Assembly (NCBI GenBank): GCA_019022495.1
Contig: JAFEKR010000017.1
Location: 62,001 to 126,000, forward strand
DNA from: Epichloe hybrida
Taxonomy: Eukaryota; Ascomycota; Sordariomycetes; Hypocreales; Clavicipitaceae
Direction: 5' to 3'
DNA length: 64,000 bases
Each line of letters begins with the position of its first letter. Position 1 is the first letter of the stretch. The position numbers were made by a program, and so were the translations under genes. The notes below the pieces were generated by a model. It was not told the origin of the DNA. It made no database searches and worked only from the letters and a program-made list of their open reading frames with translations. Shown here piece by piece: positions 12,501-25,400 of the stretch.

Positions 12501-13110
12501 AGGGAATTAATAGTTAATCTAAGGGATATTAGGCTTAGCTAGAGGATTCTTCTTAAAGTCCGCGTAACCTATGCGCAGATAATATATACAGGAATATCCT
12601 CTTAAATGGATATTAGGGATAGCTATAACGATAACGCTTTTAACGCTTTCCCTATCTAATTCTATTCTAATAATAAGGTAAGTAGTAAAGGTAAAGTTAT
12701 AGTAACTAATAATGTAATAGTATCTAGGGAAAAGTTTGCTATAAATAAGAAAGGGAAAAGTTAGTGATATAATAGGGAGTCGTAGGTGAATTTGTACTTA
12801 AACACTAATATTATTTATTATTATTTTAGTATAGCTACTACTTAGCAAATAGCTATATAGTACCTACCGAAAGCCGTTTAGGAGCCTAGCTAAAAGTGGG
12901 GGGGTAATTATAAGGCCCTACTCATAACACTAGCGCGCTAGCGTACCACTAGGTAGGCGCACTACGCCCTAGGGCTAGGTTTACGTAACACTAGCGAGTT
13001 ACTACCTATAAGTTAGCGACTTATATGCATAACACACTTAGACCTAGCAAGCTTCAGTCAATATACGAACGCCCCCATACCTCTTGCCTAGCTACCCCTT
13101 TGTTCTCACA
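6510..13110 (+). mobile_element. Gypsy-type LTR retrotransposon G with chromodomain-like end
   Basis: 6601 bp, inserted in R2 with TSD CTCAC (6505-6509 and 13111-13115). LTRs are 6510-6711 and 12909-13110, both 202 bp. They start TGTGAGG in the left copy (TATAAGG, RIP-mutated, in the right copy) and end TTCTCACA in the right copy (RIP-mutated in the left). A purine-rich tract with seven G precedes the 3' LTR. The order gag, RT, RNase H, integrase, chromodomain-like end is that of the gypsy/Ty3 superfamily. It lacks any intact frame. Confidence 0.9.
6782..11560 (+). pseudogene. RIP-destroyed gag-pol of gypsy element G
   Basis: An ATG at 6782 opens a frame riddled with TAG/TAA at former Gln and Trp codons. 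A zinc knuckle near 7750-7800 has kept only its first Cys; the other ligand positions now read Tyr, as expected from TGT/CAT to TAT changes. Reverse transcriptase is readable at about 8630-9290, including IRIKEGNEWKIAF and VYLDNILIFS at 8980 (family YLDD), and ends in a gypsy-typical YSR segment. Integrase with its zinc finger and a MDFI segment lies near 10.4-11.1 kb. A chromodomain-like segment (KGxPSEYN...VALEDIEGA, with Trp codons now stops) lies at about 11440-11560. The only long open piece, 8278-8559, lies just before the RT. Not translatable. Confidence 0.85.
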
Positions 13111-13470
13111 CTCACTTAACTCCACTCTAATTCGTGCACCTATTACAATCCACAGGTAGGTCAAGGGCTACTAATCAACCAATTGACGACTAACTAATCA
13201 GAAAATAGTATGGCCAAGGGTGACCACAAGCTAGGGGCTATAACCACTAGGCTACAGAACCTAATGGCTATCTAAAAATCCGAGGAAATTCCAGATAAAA
13301 AGGAAATTCAAAAAACCAAAGAAAACATTAAGGAATTTAGGAAAAGTAAGAAGAAGAAGGGAAATAAAAAGCTAGAGAAGAAGGCTAGATATTTGGAAAA
13401 GGTGTTGAAAAATAGAGATCTATAATTTAAGCAGTTTTACCTCGTGCCTGGGAGGGGTAATTAACTTTAT

Positions 13471-14658
13471 AACTATAGATAAGCTAGGTATTATAAGAAA
13501 AGACATTTCTATAAACACTACTACTACTACCCCTTATTATACTATAATAGTTATTATAGTAGAGAGGTATAACTATATAAGTGTGCTAAAGGAAGAGACT
13601 AGAATCCTAGTTATAGGCTTATTAGGCTTCTAAGGAATTAATTTATTAACCCTTAGGCTAAGGGATATAACTTTATTATATCTATCTAGGATATTGTTAT
13701 TAATTATTAATTTTATTATTTATTATAAGAAAACTAACTAACTAACTAAATCTATTGCTATAAGGTATTTATTTTAAACCTAATGTTAAATAACCTTAGC
13801 TAAGCTAGCTAACACACCAATAAATTCCCTTTAATATATTACCTTCTAATAGACCTTTAATCTCTCCCTATAAGTATCTACTGCTTATTTTTACCCCCTT
13901 TACTCTTAGTGCTATTTACCCTATGCTTATTAGCAAGAGAGAGAGATTACCTTCTTCTCTCCTTTTTATAAAAAATAGGAAGTAGTAATTCCTATTATTC
14001 CCTTATTACTTTTTTTATTATTTTCTAGTTACTTTTAGAACTTCTATTGCTTTCTTTATCTTTATTAATTTATTCTTATTATAGCTTTTACTACTTTTAC
14101 TACTTTTTCTTCTGTTTTTCCTATTTTTATAATCTTCTGATTTTATTAGAGTAATAACACTCCTAAAGTGTAAAAGAAAAACCTTATAATAGTAATAAGT
14201 AAATATAGGAGCTTAATTAGTAGTAAAAATAATAAATTAGTAATATTCCTTTTATAGTTAAAGATAGTAAAGAAATCTAGACCTTTTATAAGAGTAAAGG
14301 CTACTAGTAATAGTAAGGCTTTAACTATTACCCCTAAAAGACCCTAAGAGTATAAGTTACCCTTATACCTTTAATAGCTTACTTATAACTTCTTTAGTAA
14401 TTAGAAAGAATTTATTAAGCTAGATCTAGAGACTACTATATAGCTTAAGCTTAATAACTAGATTATAAGATTTATTAACCTTAGTAAATATTAAGGTTAG
14501 AGAGATAATAACCTATAGGAATTATTCTAAGAAGACTTTAAAGGCTAGTTTAAAAATACCTTTAAAAGGGCTATAAAGGAAGTTATTAGAGAATTATGTA
14601 ATTCTCTACGAGATTACAGCGTTTTTATTAAGCGAGGCCTAGGATATTTAATCCTAGT
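13471..14658 (+). pseudogene. Copia A2 gag portion
   Basis: This continues copia A2 after the R2 insertion and aligns through its length with 44484-45680 of element A1, including the shared TAATCCTAGT end. It is gag-type non-globular sequence, full of stops. It ends where the hAT H1 terminus CAGAG begins. Confidence 0.75.
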
Positions 14659-14740
14659 CAGAGCATTGTTGTATTGTATTGTATTGTATTTTTTGGCCCT
14701 TCGATGTATTGTATTGTATTGTTTTGCCCTATGTATTGTT
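14659..14740 (+). repeat. 5' terminal pentamer arrays of H1 (TATTG)
   Basis: CAGAGCATTG is followed by two TATTG arrays separated by TTTTGGCCCTTCGATG, then TTAGGG and the subterminal AATAAAAGTGGGG. The same scaffold is seen at H2 (reverse of 42541) and H3 (33880). Confidence 0.8.
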
Positions 14741-14912
14741 AGGGAAAAATAAAAGTGGGGTATTATATAAATTTATTATATAGTAGATTTTTTAAATAAT
14801 CTAATTATAGTATCCTTATTCTTATATATAATTTAGTAATTTATTTAAAAATCTATAAAGTTTTAGCTTATTTAGAAAAGTAAGCTTATTAGAGATATTA
14901 TATATGTTAATA

Positions 14913-16758
14913 GGAGCTAGCTATAAGACGGCTCGGAATACCTCCGGACCTAGGCTGACTTCGCTGACAGACGGAAAACCTCCTGATCACAAATCCAGCA
15001 TAGGGGATAGAACAGACGGTGTAGGCATAGAGGCAGGCTAGGGGAGGGACTAATTTCATAATTTATAATCACAATAAAGAATATTTAGGTCTAGAACTAT
15101 TATTAGATTAATTTTAACTATAAACTCTAGGTATTATAAGTCCTACTAGCCTACTACTACCCCTACTTTAAACTAAAACTAAGCTACTACCTTATTTCTC
15201 CTCTAGGATAGGAATTATACCTATAGCCACCTAGTTATAACTCTTTATAAGGATAATAGTAAGTAAGAGATAGTTTATCTCCGCTATATATATATTAAGG
15301 CACGTAAGCTAAAAGATAAGCTTAGTATACTATTCCTTAGAGAAACTAGCTTAGTCTAGGCCTACTACTAAGGCGCTTTATTTCTTCTTTACCTAATTAC
15401 TAGTATAAAGCTTCTTAACCTAGTCTTAAAAGCCTTCTAGAGTTTATTAAGGAGAATATTAAAGCTAGAATAGACTTACTACTAGACTAAAGTAAACTTA
15501 CCTTACCTTTATTAGCTATAGAAGCCTAGGTCTTAACTAACTACTAGTGCTTATTTTAGTTACTAGATATATTTAGCTATATAGCGGATTAGATATAAAA
15601 CTAAGCTAGAATAAAGGTAATTATTACCTAGTAGTATTAATAGTTTTAAACCTAATAGTTAAAACACATATTAGTAGCTACCCCTATCTAGCGAGTTAGC
15701 CCTATTACTAAGCTAGAGTAGGGCTAACCTACTAATAATAAGATAGCACTAATACCTAAGGTCCTAAATTAAATAAGACTTATAAGATACATATTAGACT
15801 TCTCTTAGTACACTAAGCTAAGGCAAATTAGTAGCGGACTAGGCCTAGAATAAAGGTAAATATAACTTATAGATAGACCCTTTTCTATTACTTACACGTA
15901 TTACTTCTTAGTTATAGACTTCCTTAGGAAGTCCTTATACTTATAGGATTCCTAGGCGGATTAAAGCTAGATAAGTAGTAACACTAGAGTACTTATAGCT
16001 TCTAGTGCTATTATGCTAGATTTATCCTAAATCTATAGTAAATATTAGTAAATAACCTAACCCTAGCCTAGGATAGCCTTAAATAGCTAGAAAGAAAAGA
16101 AAAACCTATAGGAAGTTTAATATAAAGAGAAGAAAGAGACTAGGACCCTAGGGGGGGGAGAGCTCTCTTTTATACCTATAAAGGGGGGGGGGGATAATTT
16201 AGATAACTTACTTAAAAACAAAGCATAATATAATTAACAAATCTAATAATATATAAGTAATCTTAACCTAGGACTATACTAGTCTAGGGCTATAACTACC
16301 CTCCCCTTATACTAATTAAATAAAACTAGGTGCTTAGACTTTACTAGATATATAAGGTAAAGGTAAGCTAGAGATAGCTAAAGAGTAAGGCTATAGAAGA
16401 GTTAGCATAAAAGTAAATAAGAAGTAAATTAACGCTATAAATCCGGATTTACTTTACCCTAGCCTAAAGCAAAGAGACTTAGGATAGATATATTATTACA
16501 CTAGAATAGGACTAGAAGGGGCTTATTTTATATATTTTTCCTTTCTTTTTTCTTTTTAATAAGATAAGGCTAGCGTAAGCTAGTAATAAACACCTATAAT
16601 AGGAAACACACTAAGCAGCGTAGACTTATTATAGGGCTAGCGCTAGCCTATACATAGATGTAAGGGGGTTTTTCTTCCTAGTATAGGGTTTTCCCTTTTA
16701 ACTTAGTAGTAGGAGTACTAGTAATAGCCATCTATAGAGCTAACTAGCGTAAATAATA
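14913..16758. mobile_element. Unclassified 1.85-kb insertion with 14-bp TSD
   Basis: Flanked by TATATATGTTAATA (14899-14912 and 16759-16772). A second copy of the surrounding hAT unit near 17130 shows the uninterrupted sequence, proving insertion. The first about 130 bp (14920-15045) are GC-rich and nearly unmutated; the rest is AT-rich with stops in all frames. It has no terminal inverted repeats or LTRs. The long TSD and the right end GCGTAAATAA suggest a non-LTR element. I do not recognise its coding remains. Confidence 0.6.
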
Positions 16759-16772
16759 TATATATGTTAATA

Positions 16773-17691
16773 AAGTATTTCTTAATTGAGTTTATAGAAT
16801 ACTTTTTTTTCTATATATTAAAGGTCTTTATATACTAATATCTTTTTTCTACAATTTACTATTGCTTTTATTATATAAAAAATACAATATAATACAATAC
16901 AATACAATACAATACAATACAATACAATACAATACAATGCAATACAATACAACAATACAATACAATACAATACAATACAATACAATGTATTATATAATAT
17001 TTAGGGTAGTATATATATCTCTAATATAGTAGATTTTTTATATAGTCTAATTATAGTATCCTTATTCTTATATATAATTTAGTAATTTATTTAAAAATCT
17101 ATAAAGTTTTAGCTTATTTAGAAAAGTAAGCTTATTAGAGATATTATATATGTTAATAAAGTATTTCTCAATTGAGTTTATAGAATACTTTTTTTTCTAT
17201 ATATTAAAGGTCTTTATATACTAATATCTTTTTTCTACGATTTACTATTGCTTTTATTATATAAAAAATACAATACAATACAATACAATACAATGCAATA
17301 TAATACAATATAATATATTATATAATACTTAGGGTAGTATAAATATCTGAAATATAGTAGATTTTTATAGTAATTCTATTATAGTAAATTTATTTTTATA
17401 TATAATTTATTGATTTATTTATAAATATATTAAGTTTTACCTTATTTAGAAATATAAGCTTATTATATATTTAGGGTAGGTAAATATAATATATTTAAGT
17501 TTAAGCTTATACTTAACTTTTTCTTCTATATTTTAGATATTTTTTTACTATTCTAGTAATTTTTAAACATTTACTATTAATTTCTATACCTTTTTTAGCT
17601 TTTATTAAAATAATTACCCTAAAGAAATTATTTAATATTATAAATTAATAAGATATTAAATCTAAAGAAAATTATATAAGTATAAGGAAAC
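16773..17691 (+). repeat. Tandem subterminal units of H1 with pentamer arrays
   Basis: A unit of roughly 400 bp is repeated: unit 1 spans 14750-14912 plus 16773-16880, unit 2 about 16985-17267, and a partial unit 3 from about 17330. Junctions are CAATA/ATACA pentamer arrays at 16879-16986 (about 20 copies) and 17267-17330. Each unit opens with a GGGTAGTATA stretch. These look like repeated hAT 5' subterminal regions. Confidence 0.65.
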
Positions 17692-20600
17692 TGTTGGATT
17701 CACAGGGTATTGAATTCAATGTAATACAGTCATGAGCCCGAAGAATAGTACCGTTATTAATTATCTATTCTAGGCTGCGTTGTCTGTTATTATGATTAAT
17801 TAAGTTATAGGAAAAGAGAGGTAAAAAGCTAGAAGTTATAATACATAAAGGAAAAAAGGGTTACGTGTTTATATCCCCATATTTCCTAGCTAATTAACAT
17901 GCTAGGTTATAGGTTATGTGTGGGGTCCGCGCGTAGCCTAAGCTTCTGCTAGGTAATTACGGCTATGACGCGTGATTAATATTACCTTTGTTCTAACACT
18001 AGAACTTCTCTTTTTTAATATAATTATTAACACGTAATATTAATTATAGAAATAGAAAAAGGAAAGATAGATTAAGAATATAATTAATAAGGGGTGTTAG
18101 GAAAAGAACTTATAGCCTATCTAGGTATATAGTTACTAATAAAAGGGAAATAATAATCTTGCTTAGCCTATAAGTCTATATAAGGATAAGTAGGTTCTTC
18201 TAAATCCTTTCTTTTCCTTAAAATAATATATATACTACACCGTAGCGTGTATATAATATCTTCCTTCTCCTTAGTAATACCTTTATCCTCCTATGCACTA
18301 CTATTAATTTCTATAGTCTACTAGGAGGGCCTAGTAAGCTAGCGTGGTTATGGCTACTAGGGATATTAACTATAAGGGTATAAATCCCCTACGTATTACT
18401 ATCTTATCCCTATGGCTATTCTCCTAGAGAATTACCTTTTCCTCTTACCATGCGTGTGTTACGCGTAAGTAACCTATCCCTCTATCTAGATAGTTATCTA
18501 GTTAGTTAAGATAAAGCTCTTAAGGGCCTTATTAGGTAATGCCTTTATAAAGGCATTAGCTAGGTTATTCTCTTTATTAATCTATTAGATCTTGTAGAGT
18601 TCTTAGTGTTTATATAACTATTAAAGGGCTATAATATTAATTATTAGGTGTTTCTCCTTTATTATACTAAGCTTAATAAGGCACTTATATAAGGAGTATA
18701 AATCCGTACATGCAATAACTAGGATCTTTAGGAGCTTTAGTTAGTTAGTAACTAAGTTGAGGGTAGTTATAATTACGTAAGCTATATTAACACTAGCTAC
18801 CATACTATAGACTTCTAAGGCAAGCACGCTTTACATAACTCTCTTGCTCTTTATTAAGCTAAAGTACATAATATTGCCTTTAATTATAAACTTACTATTA
18901 GTGTAGTCTTCGTTCGCTAGGATAAGTATATATCCTAGTTATAAGGATAAGTCCTAGTTATTAGTAAAGAATCTATCTATAAAGGCGAAGAGCTTCGCCT
19001 TCTTAAGGTCAATTAGGATAAACATTAGACCTCTCTCTAGGTAATCTATCTACCACTTTAGGTGGCGATTAAGGGCTTTCATGTCCTCTAGGGTTAGCTC
19101 CTAGTATTATATAGCAACGGATAGGTCAAAGCAAGCCTCTAGTTAGCAAATCAAGGCAATGTAAGCGCCTCGGGCCCTCTGCTTAACGTACTTACACTTT
19201 AAATTAGTTATAGGGACTAATTCTAACTTATTACTCTACCCTTTTTACTAGATCTTAATAGTATTATTCTCTAGTATAATAATACTACCATTAAACATAA
19301 GGGGACTATCCTAGGTCAGAAACTGCTTTAGCTTTACATTAAAGCCTACTATAATAAGCTAGGTCTCTTCATTCTTAGAGAACTTCTTGTCTAAGAGGCT
19401 AATCGTATTATTAGTTTATATTCTAATATAGGTAAAGTTAGGGCTTTCCTTCGTAGTTATAAGCAAGCAGGGATTATACGTAAAGGTTTCTATCTAGAGG
19501 TTCTCTCTATAATACTTATAATACATAACCCACTAGTGTGTTCCTGCCTCTACAAGCCTGTAAAGGGGTTTTATAACCCTTAAGATCGTACTAGGCAGGT
19601 AAAGATACCGTATCTAAATTAGCAAGCGCGCTAGGATTAGCTACTCTAGCAATGTACAGGCCTATACATAAGCCTAACAGATATCTCTTAGCTAGATAAG
19701 GAATTTCCTTAATCTTACTAATAGGGCTATCATAAGGATAAGACGTTAGCTTACGCGTTAAATTGTTAGGGCCTGTGTGAGAATGGCCTGTTTCCCTTTA
19801 TCCTCACACCCTTAGATTACAAGGCATAACTTTTTATAGGGTTCTATTATCTTACCCTTAATCTTATTAATAATCTAGGAATTAAAGATTTAAATTCTAC
19901 TATATTTTTCCTTATTAAACATAATGAATTTAAATATACCTTACTTAATTAGAGCGTTAATTTCTACTTTTATTAATAGCTTAAAAGGTTTGCTAGGGGT
20001 CTTAATGATTCCTTCCTTACGTAGCTTAATTATAAGAGCTAGGTTACTATATTCTTTTACTAATAGGAAGGTATTAGTACCTTAAGGTATTATAGGAGGG
20101 TTCTTCTATAGCCTTCCGTGTCCTTGCTTTAGTAGTATTAGTAGCACCGTGTTCTTATTATAGGCCTCTTACCCTTTCTCTCCTTTCTCTTCGCTAGGCT
20201 TTATTATCTTCTCTGTATTAGGATTATTATAGTAGGGCTTAATAGATATTAACCTAAAGGTCTTCAGGCCTCTAGGCATGTTAAGTATATAGCTCTCTCT
20301 AGTAATTATTAGTAGCTTATATAGACCTACCTATCCCTTGCCTTCTTACTAGACCTTAACCTTTAATCTAAGTAGTAAGCTAAGGGTCTTTAAGGTATCT
20401 AGGCTATTATGTTTAGTAAGGGCCTTATTAACCTTCTAGATAGTGTAAAGTCTCTTAATCTCTTTAGTAGCCTTCTATACTATAATTATACGCTATATAA
20501 TATTAGGCAATAGCAGGGACTTATTTATTATACATAGGTAAGCTCTAAAAATAAGGAGGGTTAGGATAAGGCTATTAAGGCTTGCAATATTATTTAGGGC

Positions 20601-23600
20601 CTTAATTACTATTTAAAGGGCAACAGGTTCTAGCATTATAGGGCATTCGCGTCTAATTATATTATAGGCTCTTCGGAGCGGCCTATAATACCTTTTAACC
20701 TTCCCTATACTATAGTATGCCTTAATAGGGACTTCCTTAATCAAAATTAATATTAAAGCTATAAATTATCTAAATTTATTACTATGGAAGTTTATTCTAG
20801 CATCTATAATAATAAAGTCTAGGGGGCCTAGGTAAGCATTAATCTAGTATATTTAGAGGGCTTCCTAGGTTGTTTTTATAGAGATATTATTAAGGAATTT
20901 TACTATGTTAAACGCTATAGCCATATCTATAGCGTGAAGTGTAAGGCAGTTACTATCTAGGTAGAAGATATTTACTATTACTTTATAATTAAAGCTATAC
21001 TTATCCTTAAGGGTAAACTTAAAGTAATTAGGGCTATTTATATATATTTAGTATTAGTAGTAAATTCTTGTTAGCTCCCTAATAGCTTTAATATTAATAT
21101 TATGCCCTAGTTTACAGAGAACCTTATGTAAACGTTAGATTAATAAATACCTAAAGCAGTAATATAGTTACCATAGCTTACCTTCTATAAGGTAGCTCTA
21201 AGCAACTGCTTCTTCTTTCTATATAAGGAGCATCCAGGCATGCCCCTATTTGCGTATAATAAGCACTTTAATATTTCCTTATTATAGTGTGTTCTTAGAG
21301 ATATTAAAGTTAATCTTTAGACAGTCCATATTATTAAGGGATAAGAGAAATAGAGTGTTCGTAGGGATAACCTAAAAGAGAATGTTTCTAAAGGGAGTAA
21401 GCACTATAGCCGCTCTAAGCGTAATAATCAGGTCTCCTACACTAAACCTAACTAATACCTTTTTCTTTATTAATTCATTAAGCTACAATATAGGCATCTA
21501 ACGTTATAAAGCAAGGAATTAAGGGTGCCTTACTATAAAGAACTTTACGGCTCCTGTATTAGGCATAATCCCTTAGAATATCGCATAGGAATAGCAATCT
21601 TCTAATATAAATATTACTAGGGCTTTATTCACAAGTTCCTGCTAAAAGGGGTTTTCTTTACTTAGACTATAATAAGCTACTTGCCTTATTAGGAATTAAA
21701 CTATTCTTTCGCTATTAATCTAGGTTCTATAAGTAAAGAAGCTTGTAAGTACTAGCCTATCTATATTATTAGGGCTGTTATTAAATCTAATGCTCTTTAT
21801 ATACTAAGCGATTTTATTATTAACAAGGGATAGAGACTTGTGGTCTCCTTTATACTATATAAGGAACAAATAATATAAGTTATTAGTTAGGTCTATAAGG
21901 TAGTAATTCTTAAAGCATTAAAACACCTTCTTATAGTTCTCTTTAGGGTACTTAGATAACTAGTATCCTTCTTTACTATATATATAGCACTTCTTTATAC
22001 AGGGATTACCTTCTCTTCCTTATAGTTTTAAGGGGTATTAGGTCTCTTTTCCCTTCCTATTATATCTTTAGTTAGTCTAGAATTGCTCTAGGGTTATGGC
22101 TTTAGTTAGGAATTATTAATAGTTCTTCTTTTCTTCCTTAATAAGATAGAGGGTTATTCTAATCTATTCATAGAACTCTTATAGTCTATCTAGCAAATTT
22201 ATAATTACTCCTCTACACTTTAAAATACTATAATAAGCTCTAATAAGTTAATTCCAGAGTGCCCTTTTAGTTTAGCTTACTTTAAGCACTACTTATTATA
22301 AGATAGCTAGTCTTTCTATAAGTTTATTAAAGCATTTAATTATTAACTTACTTAGGTTATTATTTATTATTCCTTATAGGGAAGTATTATTCCACTCTAG
22401 TAGATATCTTTGCTATATATCCTTAGTTTTAAATTATTCTCTTATATGCCTAATAAGCATTAGGAGATCTTATAGTTATCTAGGTTTAGAGAGGTGGTTT
22501 ATATAGTATTATAATGCTTTACCTTTAAGTATAACCTTAAAAGCATAACTAGCTTATTTAGGCTAGATATTAAGTAACTTACACTTCCTATAGAATATTT
22601 AAAGCTTTAATTTAAGGATATCATAGTTATTAGCGCTATAGAGTTACTCTTTAGGGTAAACCTTAGATAGGTTAATAATCTGCTTTAGCAAAGGTCTCTA
22701 AGTCTATAGGGGTCCTCTAGGTATTTCCTTTTATATTTATAGAAGGGGTAGTAAGGTCTTTAGGAAGTAAGAGGGTAGCTTTATAAGTAGTACCCTTAGG
22801 GCTTATTATTCCCTCTAATTCTTCTCTTCCTTATATTAGGAAGAAGGAATTATAGCTCTTTAAGCTATACTAATAGGGGCACTACTAGCCCTAGATAGCA
22901 TAGGTTGCCTCCATTAGTAATTCTCCTGTTTAGGGGCATTATTAGTAGTATTACTAGGGTAATACTACTTACTTACCTCTAGTAAAGGTATAGGCAGGGG
23001 AGTTACCTATAGATACTTGTGAATAGTATCCTTAGGTAGTCTTAAATCCAGGTTAATTAACCTTCCTAGGGGAGATTAGCTAGGCTTTCCTAGAGGGGAT
23101 TAACTTAGTTTTCCTAGGGGAGTCTAGCTTATTAATCCTTTTAATAGTAATTATACTAATAAACAGGGTAATAGGGTAGGTTACCTAGTTCTAATATTAC
23201 TATTATCTAGTAAATCACAGAAGAACTCTTTATTCTATAGGTTCTTTTAGAAGCCTATATACTTCTTCCTAGTCTCTTTAATTTCTTTAAGAGTCTAAAA
23301 TCTAAATTCTTCTTAGTTTACTACTTCTTTAAGATTATTTACTATCTTAGTGCCTCTTCTAATAGTTATATACACTCTATTATAAAGAAAATAGTCTTAA
23401 AGTCTATTCTATAAAAGGTCTTTCCCTTCCGCAAACTTATCCCTTAACTATTTATAGAAGTTATTACTAAATTCAGAGAATAATATTCTTCTAAATAACC
23501 CTCACTCCTTATATTATTTAGTCTTTATAAGGATATAAAGACTAATTTCCTTAGGAGTTATTATCTCTTTATATTTAGAACTTCCTATTTATTAAAGTAG

Positions 23601-24496
23601 TTCTTCTATAATATATTATTAACGCCTTATAGAGATATAGGGGTATAGGTTAGTGTAAATAGGGGTTTTTCCTTTATTAAGATATTTATTACTATCTCCT
23701 ATCTTAACGCCTTCTATAGTATTATTATAGCTATTAGTCTTGCTAGGAACTTTAAATTAACTAGAGGTCCTAGATAGTCTAGCTATATCTAATATTCTAA
23801 TTAATTAAGGGAGGCAGATCTTATAATATAAGGAGAAAAAGGGTATAACTATGATTATATAATATGTTTTGGATATAAAGGATTATAAGGCAAGGTAGTT
23901 AACTTTAAATATATAATAGAACGCATAACAAAGAAAGATAAGGGGATAGCTTAGCTACTAGTATTAAACCTTTCTTTATTATTTTAAAGTCTATATAGAT
24001 ATAGATATTAATACTAAAGTAAGAAGAGAGCTATATTATACCTTTTTATTAGCATAACTTATTATTAAACATAGCCCTCCTATTACATAGGGTAAGTTAT
24101 TATTAGATAAGCTATCTCTTCTAATTAACCTTACTAATCTATAGTGTTCGAAGACTACGTAGTTATCTGTGAAGGTAACCACTAATTAGTGTTAGATTCA
24201 TAGGGTATTAAATTCAATATAATACAGTCATAAGCCCGAAGAATAGTACTATCATTAATTATCTATTCTAGGCTACGTTATCTATTATTATAATTAATTA
24301 AGTTATAGGAAAAGAGAGGTAAAAAGCTAGAAGTTATAATACATAAAGGAAAAAGGGGTTACGTATTTATGTCCCTATATTTCCTAGCTAATCAATATAC
24401 TAGGTTATGGGTCACGTGTAAGGTCCGCGCGCGGCCCAAGCTTCTGCCAGGTAATTGCGGCTGCGACGCGCGATTGATATCACCTTTGTTCTAACA
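17692..24496 (-). mobile_element. Copia element C
   Basis: 6805 bp, inserted in H1 with TSD GAAAC (17687-17691 and 24497-24501). LTRs are 17692-17998 and 24190-24496, both 307 bp, TGTTGGATTC...TTCTAACA. The element reads on the minus strand: RNase H remains with the family order (NPADA-type segment, then NKALK) lie at about 18520-18680, near the left (3') LTR. The primer-binding position on the minus strand after the 5' LTR is CTAATTAGTGGTTACC. All frames are broken by RIP-type stops. A GC-rich patch near 24420-24480 within the 5' LTR has survived. Confidence 0.88.
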
Positions 24497-25400
24497 GAAA
24501 CTTCTTAAAAATAAAAATAATATATCTTTTCTTAATAAAAACTTTTCTAGGTTAAAAAGATTTTTTTTTAAATTTACAATAATTATTTTTAACTTTATAG
24601 GTTTTTTAAATAAAAGAATAAGTAAAAATCCTATAAAAAAGTTTCTAAATACTTATTTTAATTAGAAATACTTATTTTAATTTAATAATTAAACTTTATA
24701 ATAGTTATATAAGTATAATAAAAAGATATTATAAAGCCTAAGCTATATATATATATTATATAATTTTATATAATTTTATATAATAAAATTAGTTTTTTTT
24801 AAATTAAAGAAAATAGTATTTTAAATATAAAAAAAAAGAATTTACTATATATTTATATATAAGATATTACTATCTTTAAATAAAGAGTATAAATAAAAAA
24901 GTGGGTCTAAAAATAGGTCTTGAAGTGGGGTAATATGTTATGTAAGCAATTTGTAGCAAATCAAATAGATTAGTCATTAAAGTGGGGCAAAAAAATTGCG
25001 TGATTTTTTAGTGCACTATTACCCCGCTTCTCTTTTCTTTTCTTTTCTTTTCTTTTCTTTTTCCCTTACAAAAATCATAAAAAATCGCAAAAAATCCAAA
25101 TCACGTAAGAAAAGCTTACCTGTTATTCTTACTATTATCCCTTATTATTCTTCTTATTTAAGTTTCTTTAAAATCTCTTTTTAGCTATAAAAAACCCAAA
25201 AAAACCCTCAAAACCCCAAAAACCCTAAAAAAAAACCCCTAAAAATCCCTAAAAAAACCCCTAAAAAAACCCTTAAAAACACAGAAAATCATACAAAACA
25301 AACAATAAAAAAACATAACAAAAGGAAAAAAGAAAAAATCAAATTCAGGAAAATTCAGGAAAATTCAGCAAAAAACAGCAAAAAACACCTCTTATTTAAC

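Larger units (their letters stand above)
6091..13456 (-). mobile_element. Non-LTR retroposon R2, split by the gypsy element
   Basis: Flanked by the 14-bp direct repeat GTAATTAACTTTAT (6077-6090 and 13457-13470). Without the gypsy insert it is about 760 bp. The minus-strand 3' end lies at the left with the same A-rich tail as R1, and the segment 6091-6509 pairs with R1 as an inverted copy. The part right of the gypsy (13116-13456) contains, on the plus strand, a lysine-rich open stretch from an ATG at 13211, interrupted by one TAA. I do not recognise it. R2 is probably also 5'-truncated. Confidence 0.65.

Noticed and set aside
24996..25184. 62-codon frame rich in Phe, Ser and Lys
   Set aside because: It is produced by a CTTTT repeat and A-rich DNA in the hAT 5' region.
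25196..25290. CCCTAA-like, telomere-resembling runs upstream of the hAT transposase
   Set aside because: The runs are irregular (AACCCC, AAACCC, ATCCCT mixed with A-tracts) and lie inside the hAT element. There is no perfect CCCTAA array.
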